From assembly GCF_014694375.1 (NCBI RefSeq), contig NZ_JAAUWW010000020.1:1-64000 (forward strand): a stretch of DNA of 64,000 bases, given 5' to 3'. Below the pieces are notes generated by a model. The model searched no databases. It saw only the letters and a list, made by a program, of their open reading frames with translations, and was not told the DNA's origin. Of this stretch, positions 20,783 to 30,814 are shown one piece after another. How positions within the stretch are numbered: the first letter of the stretch is position 1; each line of letters starts with the position of its first letter. Made by a program: the position numbers and the translations under genes. This stretch comes from Vibrio sp. S17_S38 (GTDB taxonomy: Bacteria; Pseudomonadota; Gammaproteobacteria; Enterobacterales; Vibrionaceae).

Positions 20783-22507
20783 ATGTGGGAAAAATGGGTT
20801 GTCTTATTATTGTTAGTCAGCATTATTGGTAGTTTGGTCTTTACCAAGTGTAAGCCTAGCTTTATTTTTTCCACAGCCACACTTGTCGCCTTTATGATTG
20901 GCGCGGTTGATCTTAATGGATTAGCGAAAAACTTTACCAATTCCTCGTTACTTACTTTAGTGTTATTAATTTTAGCGTCTTGTGCGTTAGAGAAAACCCG
21001 CTTGATCAGTTGGATTAGTCGTTATATCTCCAAAGGCAAGCTTGGAAGTGTGGTGACTAAGCTAGGCTTATCAACTGCATTTTTATCCTCATTTACTAAT
21101 AATACTGCAGTAGTCGTCGCATTAATTGGTGCGATTAAGCGCAATCAATCTCATGCTCCATCAAGGTTATTAATTCCACTTTCTTATGCCGCGATCCTTG
21201 GTGGTACGTTAACGTTAATCGGTACGTCAACCAATCTTATTATTAATAGTTTTGTTGTGGATGCAGGGTTGCCAAGTTTAGGTTTCTTTACCCCCACTTA
21301 TATAGGTCTCGCAGTGTTAGCGGGTGGCGTTTTAGTGCTCATTCCATTGAGTTATCTTTTACCAAGCAGTGATTCAAACGAGCAAGATGAATTACCTTAT
21401 TTTTTGGAGGCTCGGGTTGAAAAAGAGTCTCCATTGATTGGTAAGAGCATTGCCGAAAATAACTTGCGGGCATTGCGTAAACTGTTTTTGGCTGAAGTTA
21501 TTCGAGATGGTGTGACATTAGCTTCGGTCACACCGGATCTTATTTTACTCGAAAAAGACAGATTATTGTTTTGTGGCGATGTGGAAAGTGTTGCGACGTT
21601 GCAAGAGATTTCTGGTATTACCCTGTTTGGGCAGCATCATTTAAATGGGCAAAGCTTTATTGAAGTAGTAGTTGGTCAATCGGCTTCGATTTGTAATAAA
21701 ACCTTAAAATCGACACAATTTCGTGACCGATTTGATGCAGTTGTGGTCGCCATTCGTCGTGGGCATGAACGTCTCGAGGGTGGGTTGGGCAATGTTACTT
21801 TAGCTGCTGGCGATACTTTAATTCTGGTTCCCGGTAAAGGTTTCCATCGAGCGCGAGAAACGCACGGTAAAGAGTTTGTATTGACCAATGATTTAGACAG
21901 TAGCGCGAAACTGGATAGTAAAAAATCAACCATTGCTTTAGTGGGATTTGCGTTAGCTATCGTCGTATCTTTACTCGGGTTCGTCCCAATTATTAAAGCG
22001 CTCGCCGCATATATTGTATTGATGTTAGTGATTGGCGCTGTTGGTATTACCGAATTACGCCGCCGCTTTCCGTTAGATATTGTTGTGATTGTTGGCTCAG
22101 CGTTATCTTTAGCGCAATTAATGATGTCATCAGGTTTGTCACAACACATGGGTGATTTGTTCATTTATTTGTTTAATGGTTGGGGACCAATGGGGGCCTT
22201 AATTGCGACTTATTTGTTTACTCTTATATTAACTGAGTTGATCACCAATAATGCGGCTGCAGCACTTGCCTTTCCGATTGGTTATAGCATGGCAATGGCA
22301 TATGGAATCGATCCTATGCCATTTATTATGGCGGTATTATTTGGAGCGAGCGCGAGTTTTATTTCTCCTTACGGGTATCAAACTAATTTGTTGGTATACA
22401 GCGTAGGGAATTATCGAATGAAAGATTTTATTAAAATTGGGGTGCCAATGTCTTTGGTGTATTCAACATTAGTGTTGAGCCTGATCCCTTATTTTTTCCC
22501 TTTTTAA
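20783..22507 (+). CDS. SLC13/DASS-type anion permease with two TrkA_C domains
   Basis: An inner-membrane permease of the divalent anion symporter type, placed between cysN and cysC and so probably importing sulfate or a related sulfur anion (inference from context). The 574 residues show membrane segments in both halves, with the paired hallmark regions SSFTNNTAVVVAL and ELITNNAAAALAFP. Between them a soluble insert (about 195-365) carries two TrkA_C/RCK_C-like units (ESPLIGKSIAENNLR and RRGHERLEGGLGNVTLAAGD). ATG at 20783 is preferred over TTG at 20771. No CysTWA sulfate ABC transporter is seen nearby. Confidence 0.88.
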   Translation: MWEKWVVLLLLVSIIGSLVFTKCKPSFIFSTATLVAFMIGAVDLNGLAKNFTNSSLLTLVLLILASCALEKTRLISWISRYISKGKLGSVVTKLGLSTAFLSSFTNNTAVVVALIGAIKRNQSHAPSRLLIPLSYAAILGGTLTLIGTSTNLIINSFVVDAGLPSLGFFTPTYIGLAVLAGGVLVLIPLSYLLPSSDSNEQDELPYFLEARVEKESPLIGKSIAENNLRALRKLFLAEVIRDGVTLASVTPDLILLEKDRLLFCGDVESVATLQEISGITLFGQHHLNGQSFIEVVVGQSASICNKTLKSTQFRDRFDAVVVAIRRGHERLEGGLGNVTLAAGDTLILVPGKGFHRARETHGKEFVLTNDLDSSAKLDSKKSTIALVGFALAIVVSLLGFVPIIKALAAYIVLMLVIGAVGITELRRRFPLDIVVIVGSALSLAQLMMSSGLSQHMGDLFIYLFNGWGPMGALIATYLFTLILTELITNNAAAALAFPIGYSMAMAYGIDPMPFIMAVLFGASASFISPYGYQTNLLVYSVGNYRMKDFIKIGVPMSLVYSTLVLSLIPYFFPF

Positions 22508-22522
22508 GATGGAATGTAAATA

Positions 22523-23164
22523 ATGAGTCTAATTGAACAAAATGCAACTGATGCGGATATTGAAAAAGACGAGAATGTGATTTGGCATCAACACCAAGTG
22601 ACAAAACAAACACGTTCACAATTGAAGCAACAAAAACCCGTCGTACTTTGGTTTACTGGCTTATCGGGTGCAGGTAAATCAACAGTCGCAGGTGCTCTGG
22701 AATCGGCTTTAGTTCAACGTGGCTATCACACCTATTTGTTGGATGGTGATAATGTTAGACATGGACTTTGTCGTGATTTAGGCTTTTCAGTACAAGATCG
22801 ACGTGAAAATATTCGCCGTATTGGTGAATTAGCGAAATTGATGGCTGATGCTGGGTTGATTGTTTTGTCTGCCTTTATTTCTCCCCATCGAGCCGAGAGA
22901 CAAATGGTGCGTGAATTACTACCGGAAGGTGAATTTATTGAAGTGTTTGTCAATGCTTCGCTTGATGTGTGCGAACAACGTGATCCGAAAGGTTTGTATA
23001 AAAAGGCCAGAGCGGGGGAGTTAACTAACTTCACCGGCATTGACTCAGAATATGAAGCGCCATTACAAGCGGAAATTGATTTACCTGCTGGCGATAAATC
23101 CATCGATGAATTGGTTTTACAGTGTTTAGATACGTTGCAAGCGAAAGGAATTATTGGCGCATAA
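22523..23164 (+). CDS. cysC: Adenylylsulfate kinase
   Basis: CysC phosphorylates APS to PAPS, the substrate for PAPS reductase. The 213 residues carry the P-loop GLSGAGKST at 46-54 and the catalytic serine in [11 protein letters not shown] (Ser120). [16 protein letters not shown] is the APS-binding region. It is the last gene of the operon, 15 bases after the permease gene, and is followed by a bidirectional hairpin. Confidence 0.97.
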   Translation: MSLIEQNATDADIEKDENVIWHQHQVTKQTRSQLKQQKPVVLWFTGLSGAGKSTVAGALESALVQRGYHTYLLDGDNVRHGLCRDLGFSVQDRRENIRRIGELAKLMADAGLIVLSAFISPHRAERQMVRELLPEGEFIEVFVNASLDVCEQRDPKGLYKKARAGELTNFTGIDSEYEAPLQAEIDLPAGDKSIDELVLQCLDTLQAKGIIGA

Positions 23165-23191
23165 CGCTTTTCCTTTTCATTATATTGGCAT

Positions 23192-23243
23192 AAATACCAA
23201 CGTTATGAACTCATTATTCTGTTTATAATGTTGGTATTTTTAT
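23192..23243. terminator. Bidirectional terminator between cysC and ytfJ
   Basis: A 15-base arm beginning AAATACCAACG (23192-23206) pairs with the arm at 23225-23239, with one G-U pair and an 18-base loop. T-rich tracts on both strands allow it to serve cysC and the convergent ytfJ. Confidence 0.75.
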
Positions 23244-23288
23244 TTGGAAGGATAATAACGTTTTCTTCTCTATTTCATTTTGATTAAG

Positions 23289-23840
23289 TTACAGTGACTT
23301 TTTAATTAACTGCAATACCTGCTGGATATCTTGATCGGTTAACTGCCCTTGTTTGCTATATAGAACCTGACCCATTTTATTTTGAACTATAATGGTAGAA
23401 GTGCTTTCAGCAAGTTGCCACGTTTTCGATACGACGCCGTCACTGTCTAGCACCATTGAAGACCAAGGGAAATCTTGTTTACCATCCTCAGCTGAAGATT
23501 TAACAAATGACCCTGTCCCCCAAATTGAATCATTTTGGTTCACAATCGTAGTAGTTTGATAATCATCTTCAGGGAAATGCTCGTTGGTGATAGCTTCCAT
23601 TAATGGGGCATTCATTGCTTTTGCACTTGAGCGACCAGCAATAGCTTGGATGACGCGAACTTTGCCAAGCATTTGCTCAGTCGTCCATGGTAAATAAGAT
23701 GTATTGCCATTTTTAATAAAGATCTCACCGCCTTTGTCGACACTGGCCGCCTCGACACTTTGGCCGACCTTGATATTATTAGCGTGAGTCATAAAAGGAG
23801 CAACGGATAGCAATAGAGTGATAGTGATTTTTTTGAGCAT
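23289..23840 (-). CDS. ytfJ: YtfJ family periplasmic protein
   Basis: A 183-residue protein with a signal peptide (MLKKITITLLLSVAPFMTHA, 20 residues) and close similarity to E. coli YtfJ: VRVIQAIAGRSSAKAMNAPLMEAI, YQTTTIVNQNDSIWGTG and FPWSSMVLDSDGV. The fold appears thioredoxin-like but no CxxC is present. The function is not known. It is divergent from ytfK, as the two genes are neighbours in E. coli. Confidence 0.92.
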   Translation of the reverse strand: MLKKITITLLLSVAPFMTHANNIKVGQSVEAASVDKGGEIFIKNGNTSYLPWTTEQMLGKVRVIQAIAGRSSAKAMNAPLMEAITNEHFPEDDYQTTTIVNQNDSIWGTGSFVKSSAEDGKQDFPWSSMVLDSDGVVSKTWQLAESTSTIIVQNKMGQVLYSKQGQLTDQDIQQVLQLIKKSL

Positions 23841-24055
23841 AATGAATTACCTAGTTAGCACTAATAATGGAAAAACCTTTACATAATAGCGTAATAATTG
23901 TGTTTTAAAGTGTGTATTTGTCGTCTAGATCGAATTTTGATCTCATTTTTTTGTCTATAACAAGTATTCACCGATTTAAAGTAGAGACGCAACCTTAGCT
24001 CTACAATTGCTTTATCGTTGAATTTGATTCACACAATAACAAATAGGTTAATACC

Positions 24056-24268
24056 ATGAATATGAAACCAATTTTTCGCCGCTATCGCCCAACCAAAATT
24101 GCACGCTTTGTTAAAATGCTATTTAGTGGCGAATTTATTATTCAAGGGATTGGGTATTTTCGTTTTGATCAGGGTAAGGTTTTGCTACCAGCAGTTGCAG
24201 ATAAGAAGCAATTAAAGGTGATGAAGGAGATCAATTTAGCGATTAAAACGTTATCGTTAGATTGTTAA
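24056..24268 (+). CDS. ytfK: DUF1107 protein YtfK
   Basis: The 70-residue product matches E. coli YtfK (FRRYRPTKIARFVKMLFSGEF, FDQGKVLLPAV). E. coli YtfK stimulates SpoT-dependent (p)ppGpp accumulation during phosphate and fatty acid starvation. The ATG at 24056 has AGG eight bases upstream. It lies between ytfJ and msrA as in the E. coli ytf region. I did not find a convincing PhoB box in the 215-base upstream gap. Confidence 0.88.
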   Translation: MNMKPIFRRYRPTKIARFVKMLFSGEFIIQGIGYFRFDQGKVLLPAVADKKQLKVMKEINLAIKTLSLDC

Positions 24269-24292
24269 ATTTATACTGCTATTTGGCTGATA

Positions 24293-24327
24293 GGCGTTGT
24301 AGTTAATAAAATAGCCGCTACAACGCC
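24293..24327. repeat. 10-bp perfect inverted repeat between ytfK and msrA
   Basis: GGCGTTGTAG (24293-24302) and CTACAACGCC (24318-24327) are exact complements around a 15-base loop. It sits between two convergent genes. There is no T run on either side, so it is at best an imperfect terminator. Confidence 0.6.
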
Positions 24328-24350
24328 ATGATTGAATTCAGTGGTAGCGT

Positions 24351-24983
24351 TTACTTTTCCGGTGGGAAACAAACTCCAGTTCCACCAATGCCACAATAGC
24401 CTTGAGGGTTTTTAGCTAAATATTGCTGATGGTAGGTTTCGGCTAAATAATAGTCTTCGACCACGCTTATTTCTGTGGTGATGTTGAGTTTATTTGCTTG
24501 CTCTAGCGCTTGTTGATACGTTTCTTTACTGGCCATTGCCACCGTTTGGGCTTGTGGGTTTTCTACTAATATTATTGAACGATATTGGGTTCCGATATCA
24601 TTACCTTGACGCATTCCCTGAGTCGGATCATGTCGCTCCCAAAATACGGTTAAAATTTGGTTTAAGGTGATTTTTCTTGGATCAAATACAATACGTACAA
24701 CTTCTGCATGTCCGGTTTGCCCAGAACACACTTCTTGATAGGTTGGATTCGGCGTATAGCCACCGCTATACCCAACCGATGTACTTAGAACGCCTTCCAA
24801 TTGCCAAAAAACACGTTCAGCTCCCCAAAAACAACCTAATCCTAAAAAAACTTGCTGACATTCATTTGGTTTTTCAGCGGTTAGATCCGTTTGGTTAATA
24901 AAATTACGCTCAGTTATCGGCATTTTTTCGCTTCGGCCCACCAAAGCTGTTTCTTGAGTAATTAATTTATCTTTATTTGACAT
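24351..24983 (-). CDS. msrA: Peptide methionine (S)-S-oxide reductase MsrA
   Basis: MsrA repairs oxidised methionine in proteins. The 210-residue product has the catalytic GCFWG motif with Cys51 and likely resolving cysteines at 197 and 205 in GYCGIGGTGVC. An N-terminal extension of about 40 residues precedes the catalytic domain, as in the E. coli enzyme. It is divergent from tamA, the same neighbourhood as in E. coli. Confidence 0.97.
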   Translation of the reverse strand: MSNKDKLITQETALVGRSEKMPITERNFINQTDLTAEKPNECQQVFLGLGCFWGAERVFWQLEGVLSTSVGYSGGYTPNPTYQEVCSGQTGHAEVVRIVFDPRKITLNQILTVFWERHDPTQGMRQGNDIGTQYRSIILVENPQAQTVAMASKETYQQALEQANKLNITTEISVVEDYYLAETYHQQYLAKNPQGYCGIGGTGVCFPPEK

Positions 24984-25124
24984 ATTTGAGCCTCTTGTAG
25001 CTTTAGAGAAAATGGAAAATCTGGTAGTTTAGCAAGCAGTTATATTACCAGACCTAGTGGTCTTATCCGTTATTTCAAATAAACGGAAGTTCCAGTCGTT
25101 TCAAGGATAGAGTCACAATCACCT

Positions 25125-26858
25125 ATGAATAAAATTCACTTTTCTTTTGTACTCAGTATTTTGCTGCTTTTGCCTATGACGGCAAGCTATGCAGCAACAG
25201 ATCTGACAATCGAAGGAGTGAGTGGTGAAGTAGAAGACAATATATCCGCGTATTTATCGTCTATTAAAGAAGATGAGTATTCTGTCTCCCTGCGTTTTCA
25301 ATCTCAAGTTGAAGATAATATTCGCGATGCTTTAAAAGCATTAGGTTATTACAATCCCGAGATCCACTTTAGCGTTGAAGGGGATGAGACTGCAAGCGAT
25401 AACGAATTGATCGTTCAGGTGGATAAAGGTTTACCTAGTATCATTTATGTTAGTGATATTGATATTAGCGGTGAAGCGGCGGCAGATGCCGATTTTGTTC
25501 GTTTAGTCGATCAAGCTAAGTTAAATTTAGGCCAAGTAATTAATCACGGTAATTATGAAAACTTCAAAAGCGGAGTGAGAAATTTAGCACTGCAAAAAGG
25601 TTATTTTGATGGAGAGTTTACCGATGCTAGATTGCAAATATCTCCAGACCGAAACCAAGCTTTTATTCATCTTCACTATCAAAGTGGTCCTCGTTATGTT
25701 TTTGGCGCTACGACTATATCGGGAAGTCAGATAGAAGAACCTCGAGTGCGTTCTTTACTTCCTTATAAAGAAGGCGACCCTTATCAATCCGTAACTGTTG
25801 GGGTATTGAATCAAAACTTATCCAGTACGGAATGGTTTTCTTCGGTTTCGGTTTTACCCGATCTTGAGCATTCGGGAAAAACAAAAAAATTACCGATGAC
25901 GGTTAATCTTGCCCCACAAACTAAAAACCAGATCGAAACCGGCCTTGGTTACTCAACTGATGTGGGGCCAAGAGCCAAGTTATCGTGGAAAAAACCGTGG
26001 TTAAATAAATACGGCCATAGTGTTGGTGCTAGTGTTATGGTTTCTAGACCAGAAAAAACCTTTATTGCTAACTACAAGATTCCTCTAGAAGATGTTTTGC
26101 ATGATTATTATTTAATGCAGTATGGTTTTAAAGATGAAAATGAAAATGATACTGACAGCCAAGAACAAAACCTCTCATTTGAAAGACATTGGCTGTATGA
26201 CAATGGGTGGCATCGTAGTATTTACCTTCGTCTATTATATGAAGATTATGTGCAGGCTTCTGAATCGGGCAATTCTCTTTACGTTCTCCCTGGTATCTCA
26301 TTTTCCAGGGTGAGGACTCGCGGCACAAGTGCTATGCCGATGTGGGGAGACAAACAAAGTATTAATATTGAATATGGCGATCCGGCGGCTTTTTCTGATA
26401 CACGCTTACTGAGAGTTATTGGGCACACAGCTTGGGTTCGAGGGTTAGGACAAAATCATCGCTTCTTAACGAGGCTCGATGCCGGAGGAACTTTCGCTGA
26501 AAATTGGGATGAGGTTCCGCCATCATTAAGGTTTTTCGTCGGCGGGATTAATTCTTTACGCGGTTATGGTTATGAAGAAATATCACCAGAAAACGGTAAG
26601 GGTGAATTAGAGGGTGGTGCTTATATGGCGACCAGTAGTTTTGAGTATCAATATCGAATTACTGGCAATTGGTGGTGGGCAACGTTTGCCGATTTTGGTG
26701 ATGCATGGACCGATACACCAGAAGTGAAAACTGGGTTAGGAATGGGGCTTCGGTGGGGATCTCCGGTTGGGCCAATTCGCCTTGATTTTGCTTATGGAAA
26801 AGATGCAGATAAAGGCGATCAATTCCGAATCCACTTTACCTTAGGGCCAGAGTTGTAA
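25125..26858 (+). CDS. tamA: Autotransporter assembly factor TamA
   Basis: TamA is an Omp85-family outer-membrane barrel that works with TamB in envelope assembly and lipid transport. The 577 residues have a signal peptide ending near residue 24 (SYAAT), three POTRA-like units, then a 16-strand-type barrel with the conserved LRGYGYEE segment near residue 477 and a C-terminal IHFTLGPEL. The stop overlaps the tamB start (TAATG), so the pair is translationally coupled. Confidence 0.95.
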   Translation: MNKIHFSFVLSILLLLPMTASYAATDLTIEGVSGEVEDNISAYLSSIKEDEYSVSLRFQSQVEDNIRDALKALGYYNPEIHFSVEGDETASDNELIVQVDKGLPSIIYVSDIDISGEAAADADFVRLVDQAKLNLGQVINHGNYENFKSGVRNLALQKGYFDGEFTDARLQISPDRNQAFIHLHYQSGPRYVFGATTISGSQIEEPRVRSLLPYKEGDPYQSVTVGVLNQNLSSTEWFSSVSVLPDLEHSGKTKKLPMTVNLAPQTKNQIETGLGYSTDVGPRAKLSWKKPWLNKYGHSVGASVMVSRPEKTFIANYKIPLEDVLHDYYLMQYGFKDENENDTDSQEQNLSFERHWLYDNGWHRSIYLRLLYEDYVQASESGNSLYVLPGISFSRVRTRGTSAMPMWGDKQSINIEYGDPAAFSDTRLLRVIGHTAWVRGLGQNHRFLTRLDAGGTFAENWDEVPPSLRFFVGGINSLRGYGYEEISPENGKGELEGGAYMATSSFEYQYRITGNWWWATFADFGDAWTDTPEVKTGLGMGLRWGSPVGPIRLDFAYGKDADKGDQFRIHFTLGPEL

Positions 26859-29800
26859 TGAAGCGACTATTGAAATGGCTATTGGGTATCATTTTAGTGA
26901 TACCGACGACATTGCTGGTGGTATTGCTATTAGTGGCGGTGCTACTGTTTACCAATGTTGGGTTGAATGCTTCATTGTGGGTAGCAAAGAAAGTCGTACC
27001 TGAATTGAAAGTTGGTGAGACGCAAGGCAGTTTATTACCTGCATTTACCCTGCATGATGTGCAATACAATAACAGTGATATACCCGTGAGTGCTCAGCTT
27101 AAACAATTTGATTTTGCGGTAACGCTAGATTGTTTATTGCAGCGTTCAGTATGTGTCGATACTGTCGCGATACAAGGTTTAACATTAGAACTCCCTTCCT
27201 TACCTGAATCTTCGGATACTCCAGAAAATGCTCAGGATTCTATGACGGCATTATTCTTGCCGATTCCAATGTCGTTAACCCATTTAACTCTAAATGATAT
27301 TGATCTCAACATCTTGGGTAATAAGGTGAGTTGGAAATCATTTTCTAGTGGGTTATATATGCAAGGTAAGACCTTGACGATCAGACCGACTCAGTGGAAA
27401 ACCATTCGTCTGTCACTAGCATCGACTAAAGAAAAATCATCAGAAGCTCAATCATCAGGAGCCAAACCCTCATCTAAAGAGAAATCTATTCCGTTATCGC
27501 AACAGCCTGATATTAAACTTCCCAATATTACATTGCCTTTGAACTTGAATATTGAATCGTTTGAAGTCAAAGATTTTAAGATGGCCAGTGAGACGCCGAT
27601 AGTGGTTAACCGTTTAGCGCTGAGAGGAGATACCAGAGGTACTAAAGTTAATATAACACGCTTGCAATTAGACGTTCCACAAGCTGACGTGGATGCCAAA
27701 GCGAAGGTAACACTTTCTGGTGATTACCCACTTAGTTTGCGTATTAATAGCCAACTTAAAATGCCTGATCTTAATGGGCAAAAAATTCGTTTAGAAGCCG
27801 ATGGCAGTGCCGCTAACTTATCATTACGCACACAGCTATCAAATGGAGCACAAGCGACTTTACAAGCAAAACTACAACCACTCAAAGCCACTTTGCCGTT
27901 TGATATTCAATTGAGTCAAACTAGAGTTCGCTGGCCGTTAAAAGGGCCATCAGACTATAAACTTAGCGTGCCTGATTTAAGTGCCAAAGGTTCATTGGAG
28001 CAGTATCAATTTAATCTTCAGGCCGATGCTTCGGGTAACGATATTCCATCAACAGGGCTAGAGGCCACAGGTTCCGGCGATATGTCTCAAGTGAGTATTA
28101 AAAAAATCGATATTGATACTTTAGGTGGGCATCTTTCTGGTCAAATGATGGTTAACTGGCAGCATTTACTTCATTGGAGCGCAACGCTCGGTTTGACGGA
28201 TATTCAGCCTGGTTTGCAATGGCCACAAGCGGAAGGGAAGATTAGCGGCAGTATCGTTAACTCCGGTTCATTAACGGAGCAAGGTGGTTGGCAAGTTAAA
28301 GTTCCGAGCTTAGATATTAAAGGGGTTTTAAGGCAGTATCCAATAGTAATTAAAGGGCAACTGAATGCCAATGATACTAATGGTGATGGCAATATAAATG
28401 TGAAAACACGTGGGCTACGAGTTTCTCATGCTAGTAATGGCATATTGATAAAAGGGAATTTAGGTAAAGAGTGGCATATGGATATGGATATTGTCGCGCC
28501 TAAATTATCGCAATCTATTCCTCAAGTTAAAGGCAGTATCAAAGGTATGGTTCGGTTGAGAGGATTGCAAAAACAGCCGAAGATATACTCGAACTTAGAA
28601 GCGAAAGATCTCGCCTTACCTGATATGGATGCGGCGTTAAAATCGTTGAGTATCAAAGGGGAGGTAACCCCGTTACCAACACCAAGTGGCGACATTTCAT
28701 TATTAGCCACTCAAGGCAAATATCAAGAGCATAGTTTAGAGACATTAAAACTTCGTTTTTCTGGGAGTGAAGTGAAGCACCAATTAGATTTTGATGCCAT
28801 TAGCGATATTGTTGCCACTCGTTTTGTGCTAACAGGCGGTGTTTCGACTCAATCAAAAACACACTGGAAAGGTCAATTAGAATCTGCATTAATTGAGCTC
28901 AAACAGCCAGAGTTGCAATCGCAGCGTTGGCAACTCGACAATCCTTTACCATTGGCTTATCAAATCGATAAACAGATCGCTCAAGTCGATGCACATTGTT
29001 GGTCAAATGCTCCAGCGAAAATTTGCTTAGAGAATAATGCGACCCTTGGTGAACAAGGGGAAGCGGCCATTTCAGTTAAGCATTTTGTCTTTTCACAGCT
29101 AAAAGCCTTTATTCCTGCCGATACCGTAATAAGTGGCGAGCTTAATGCAAATGTTTGGGCTAAATGGGCACCAAATACACCGCCACAAGTTAAGTTAGAT
29201 GTCATGATCCCTAAAGGGCATGTGACTCAAAAACTGGCAACACCAGTTACGCTTGGCTGGGAAGATATAAAACTAAGTGCCAATTTACGCAAGAATACGC
29301 TCGATCTTAATTGGTTACTGGATCTAACTAATAACGGCGACATTGAAGGTAATGTCTCGATTCAGGATGTACAGGGTAAACGTCCTACAATGGAAGGGAA
29401 GAATGTCATTAATCACATTAATTTGTCTTTCTTATCGCCATTGTTGAGTGAGCAAAATCGTATGCAGGCGGATATTAATTCGGTATTGAACTTTCAAGGG
29501 CCGATGCTAAAACCTAACGTGGTAGGTGATTTTCGAGTACTGGACATGAAACTGGAAGGTCAGATGTTCCCTGTTGATGTAAATAGCGGTGAAGTCAATA
29601 TTAAGTTTAATGGTTATTCCGCAGTGCTAGACTCCAATCTTCATACCCCTGATGGTGAGCTTAATTTAGAAGGTGATGCCAATTGGTCAAACCTTAAAAA
29701 ATGGCGAGTGAATTTACGCGCGTATGGCGATGAATTAAAAGTAGAAGCGCCTCCTATGGTTCGTTTAAAAGTAAAACCAGATCTCACCATCGCCATTACG

Positions 29801-30661
29801 CCAACCCTAGCTAAAATTACGGGGAATATTGATATTCCTTGGGGACGTATTTTGGTTGAAGAACTGCCTGAAAGCGCTGTTAGTGTTTCGAAAGATGAAG
29901 TTATCTTGGATCAAGATCTCAAGCCGATAGAGAAGAACACCGGTTTACCGATGGATCTGCAAACGGACATTACCATCAATATTGGCAATGATGTGAGTTT
30001 GTCTGCTTTCGGTTTGCGCGGTAATTTAGTGGGAAGTTTGAAAGTTTCACAAAAGAATAAAGGCCCTTTTATTTTAGGTGAGATACGAATTGAAAATGGT
30101 TCTTATCGATCCTTTGGTCAAGATCTGATCATTAAGGAAGGTAAGATCCTAATGAATGGTCCAGCCGATCAACCTTATGTTTCGATCAAGGCGATTCGAA
30201 ATCCGGACAACACGGAAGATGATGTGATCGCAGGGATCACCGTAACCGGTCCTGCCGATGCACCAGAAGTCGTGGTATTTTCTGAGCCAGCGATGCCACA
30301 GACCAATGCGCTATCCTATTTACTACGTGGACGTGATGTGGAAGATGGAGCCGGTGGCAGTGCTATGACCACTGCGTTGATTGGGCTGAGTTTAGCAAAG
30401 AGCGGTAAAGTGGTTGGCGAAATTGGTGAAAAATTTGGTGTACAAGACTTGCAACTTGGGACTGCTGGCTCGGGGGATGATTCACAAGTAACAGTGAGTG
30501 GTTATATTGCACCTGGCCTACAAGTGAAATATGGCGTCGGAATTTTTAACGCATTGGGTGAATTTACTGTTCGTTATGAATTAATGAGTGATTTTTATGT
30601 TGAAGCCGTCACAGGGCTAGATAGTGCCGTTGATTTCATCTATCAGTTTAGTTTCAACTAA
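26858..30661 (+). CDS. tamB: Translocation and assembly module inner-membrane protein TamB
   Basis: TamB is a long AsmA-like periplasm-spanning protein, anchored in the inner membrane, that partners TamA and takes part in phospholipid transport to the outer membrane. The 1267 residues are close to E. coli TamB. There is one N-terminal membrane segment (LKWLLGIILVIPTTLLVVLL), a long beta-rich body and the C-terminal DUF490 domain with VRYELMSDFYVEAVTG and the terminal phenylalanine-containing FIYQFSFN. It overlaps tamA by one base. Confidence 0.96.
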   Translation: MKRLLKWLLGIILVIPTTLLVVLLLVAVLLFTNVGLNASLWVAKKVVPELKVGETQGSLLPAFTLHDVQYNNSDIPVSAQLKQFDFAVTLDCLLQRSVCVDTVAIQGLTLELPSLPESSDTPENAQDSMTALFLPIPMSLTHLTLNDIDLNILGNKVSWKSFSSGLYMQGKTLTIRPTQWKTIRLSLASTKEKSSEAQSSGAKPSSKEKSIPLSQQPDIKLPNITLPLNLNIESFEVKDFKMASETPIVVNRLALRGDTRGTKVNITRLQLDVPQADVDAKAKVTLSGDYPLSLRINSQLKMPDLNGQKIRLEADGSAANLSLRTQLSNGAQATLQAKLQPLKATLPFDIQLSQTRVRWPLKGPSDYKLSVPDLSAKGSLEQYQFNLQADASGNDIPSTGLEATGSGDMSQVSIKKIDIDTLGGHLSGQMMVNWQHLLHWSATLGLTDIQPGLQWPQAEGKISGSIVNSGSLTEQGGWQVKVPSLDIKGVLRQYPIVIKGQLNANDTNGDGNINVKTRGLRVSHASNGILIKGNLGKEWHMDMDIVAPKLSQSIPQVKGSIKGMVRLRGLQKQPKIYSNLEAKDLALPDMDAALKSLSIKGEVTPLPTPSGDISLLATQGKYQEHSLETLKLRFSGSEVKHQLDFDAISDIVATRFVLTGGVSTQSKTHWKGQLESALIELKQPELQSQRWQLDNPLPLAYQIDKQIAQVDAHCWSNAPAKICLENNATLGEQGEAAISVKHFVFSQLKAFIPADTVISGELNANVWAKWAPNTPPQVKLDVMIPKGHVTQKLATPVTLGWEDIKLSANLRKNTLDLNWLLDLTNNGDIEGNVSIQDVQGKRPTMEGKNVINHINLSFLSPLLSEQNRMQADINSVLNFQGPMLKPNVVGDFRVLDMKLEGQMFPVDVNSGEVNIKFNGYSAVLDSNLHTPDGELNLEGDANWSNLKKWRVNLRAYGDELKVEAPPMVRLKVKPDLTIAITPTLAKITGNIDIPWGRILVEELPESAVSVSKDEVILDQDLKPIEKNTGLPMDLQTDITINIGNDVSLSAFGLRGNLVGSLKVSQKNKGPFILGEIRIENGSYRSFGQDLIIKEGKILMNGPADQPYVSIKAIRNPDNTEDDVIAGITVTGPADAPEVVVFSEPAMPQTNALSYLLRGRDVEDGAGGSAMTTALIGLSLAKSGKVVGEIGEKFGVQDLQLGTAGSGDDSQVTVSGYIAPGLQVKYGVGIFNALGEFTVRYELMSDFYVEAVTGLDSAVDFIYQFSFN

Positions 30662-30814
30662 ATAAGTCATTCTTAGAGCAAGAATTCTGCAACCTGTTTT
30701 TGTATATATAGCTTATTCAAAGGTTAATGTAATAATTAAATTATTTTGATTGAATAGTGAACAAAAAACTCATATGAGCCGTATTACTTAAGGTGTTTAT
30801 AATGGAGAATAGCT

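Noticed and set aside
21676..22164. A 162-codon antisense frame within the SLC13 permease gene
   Set aside because: The sense gene is a well-conserved membrane protein; the antisense product has low-complexity Thr/Ile/Asn character typical of shadows.
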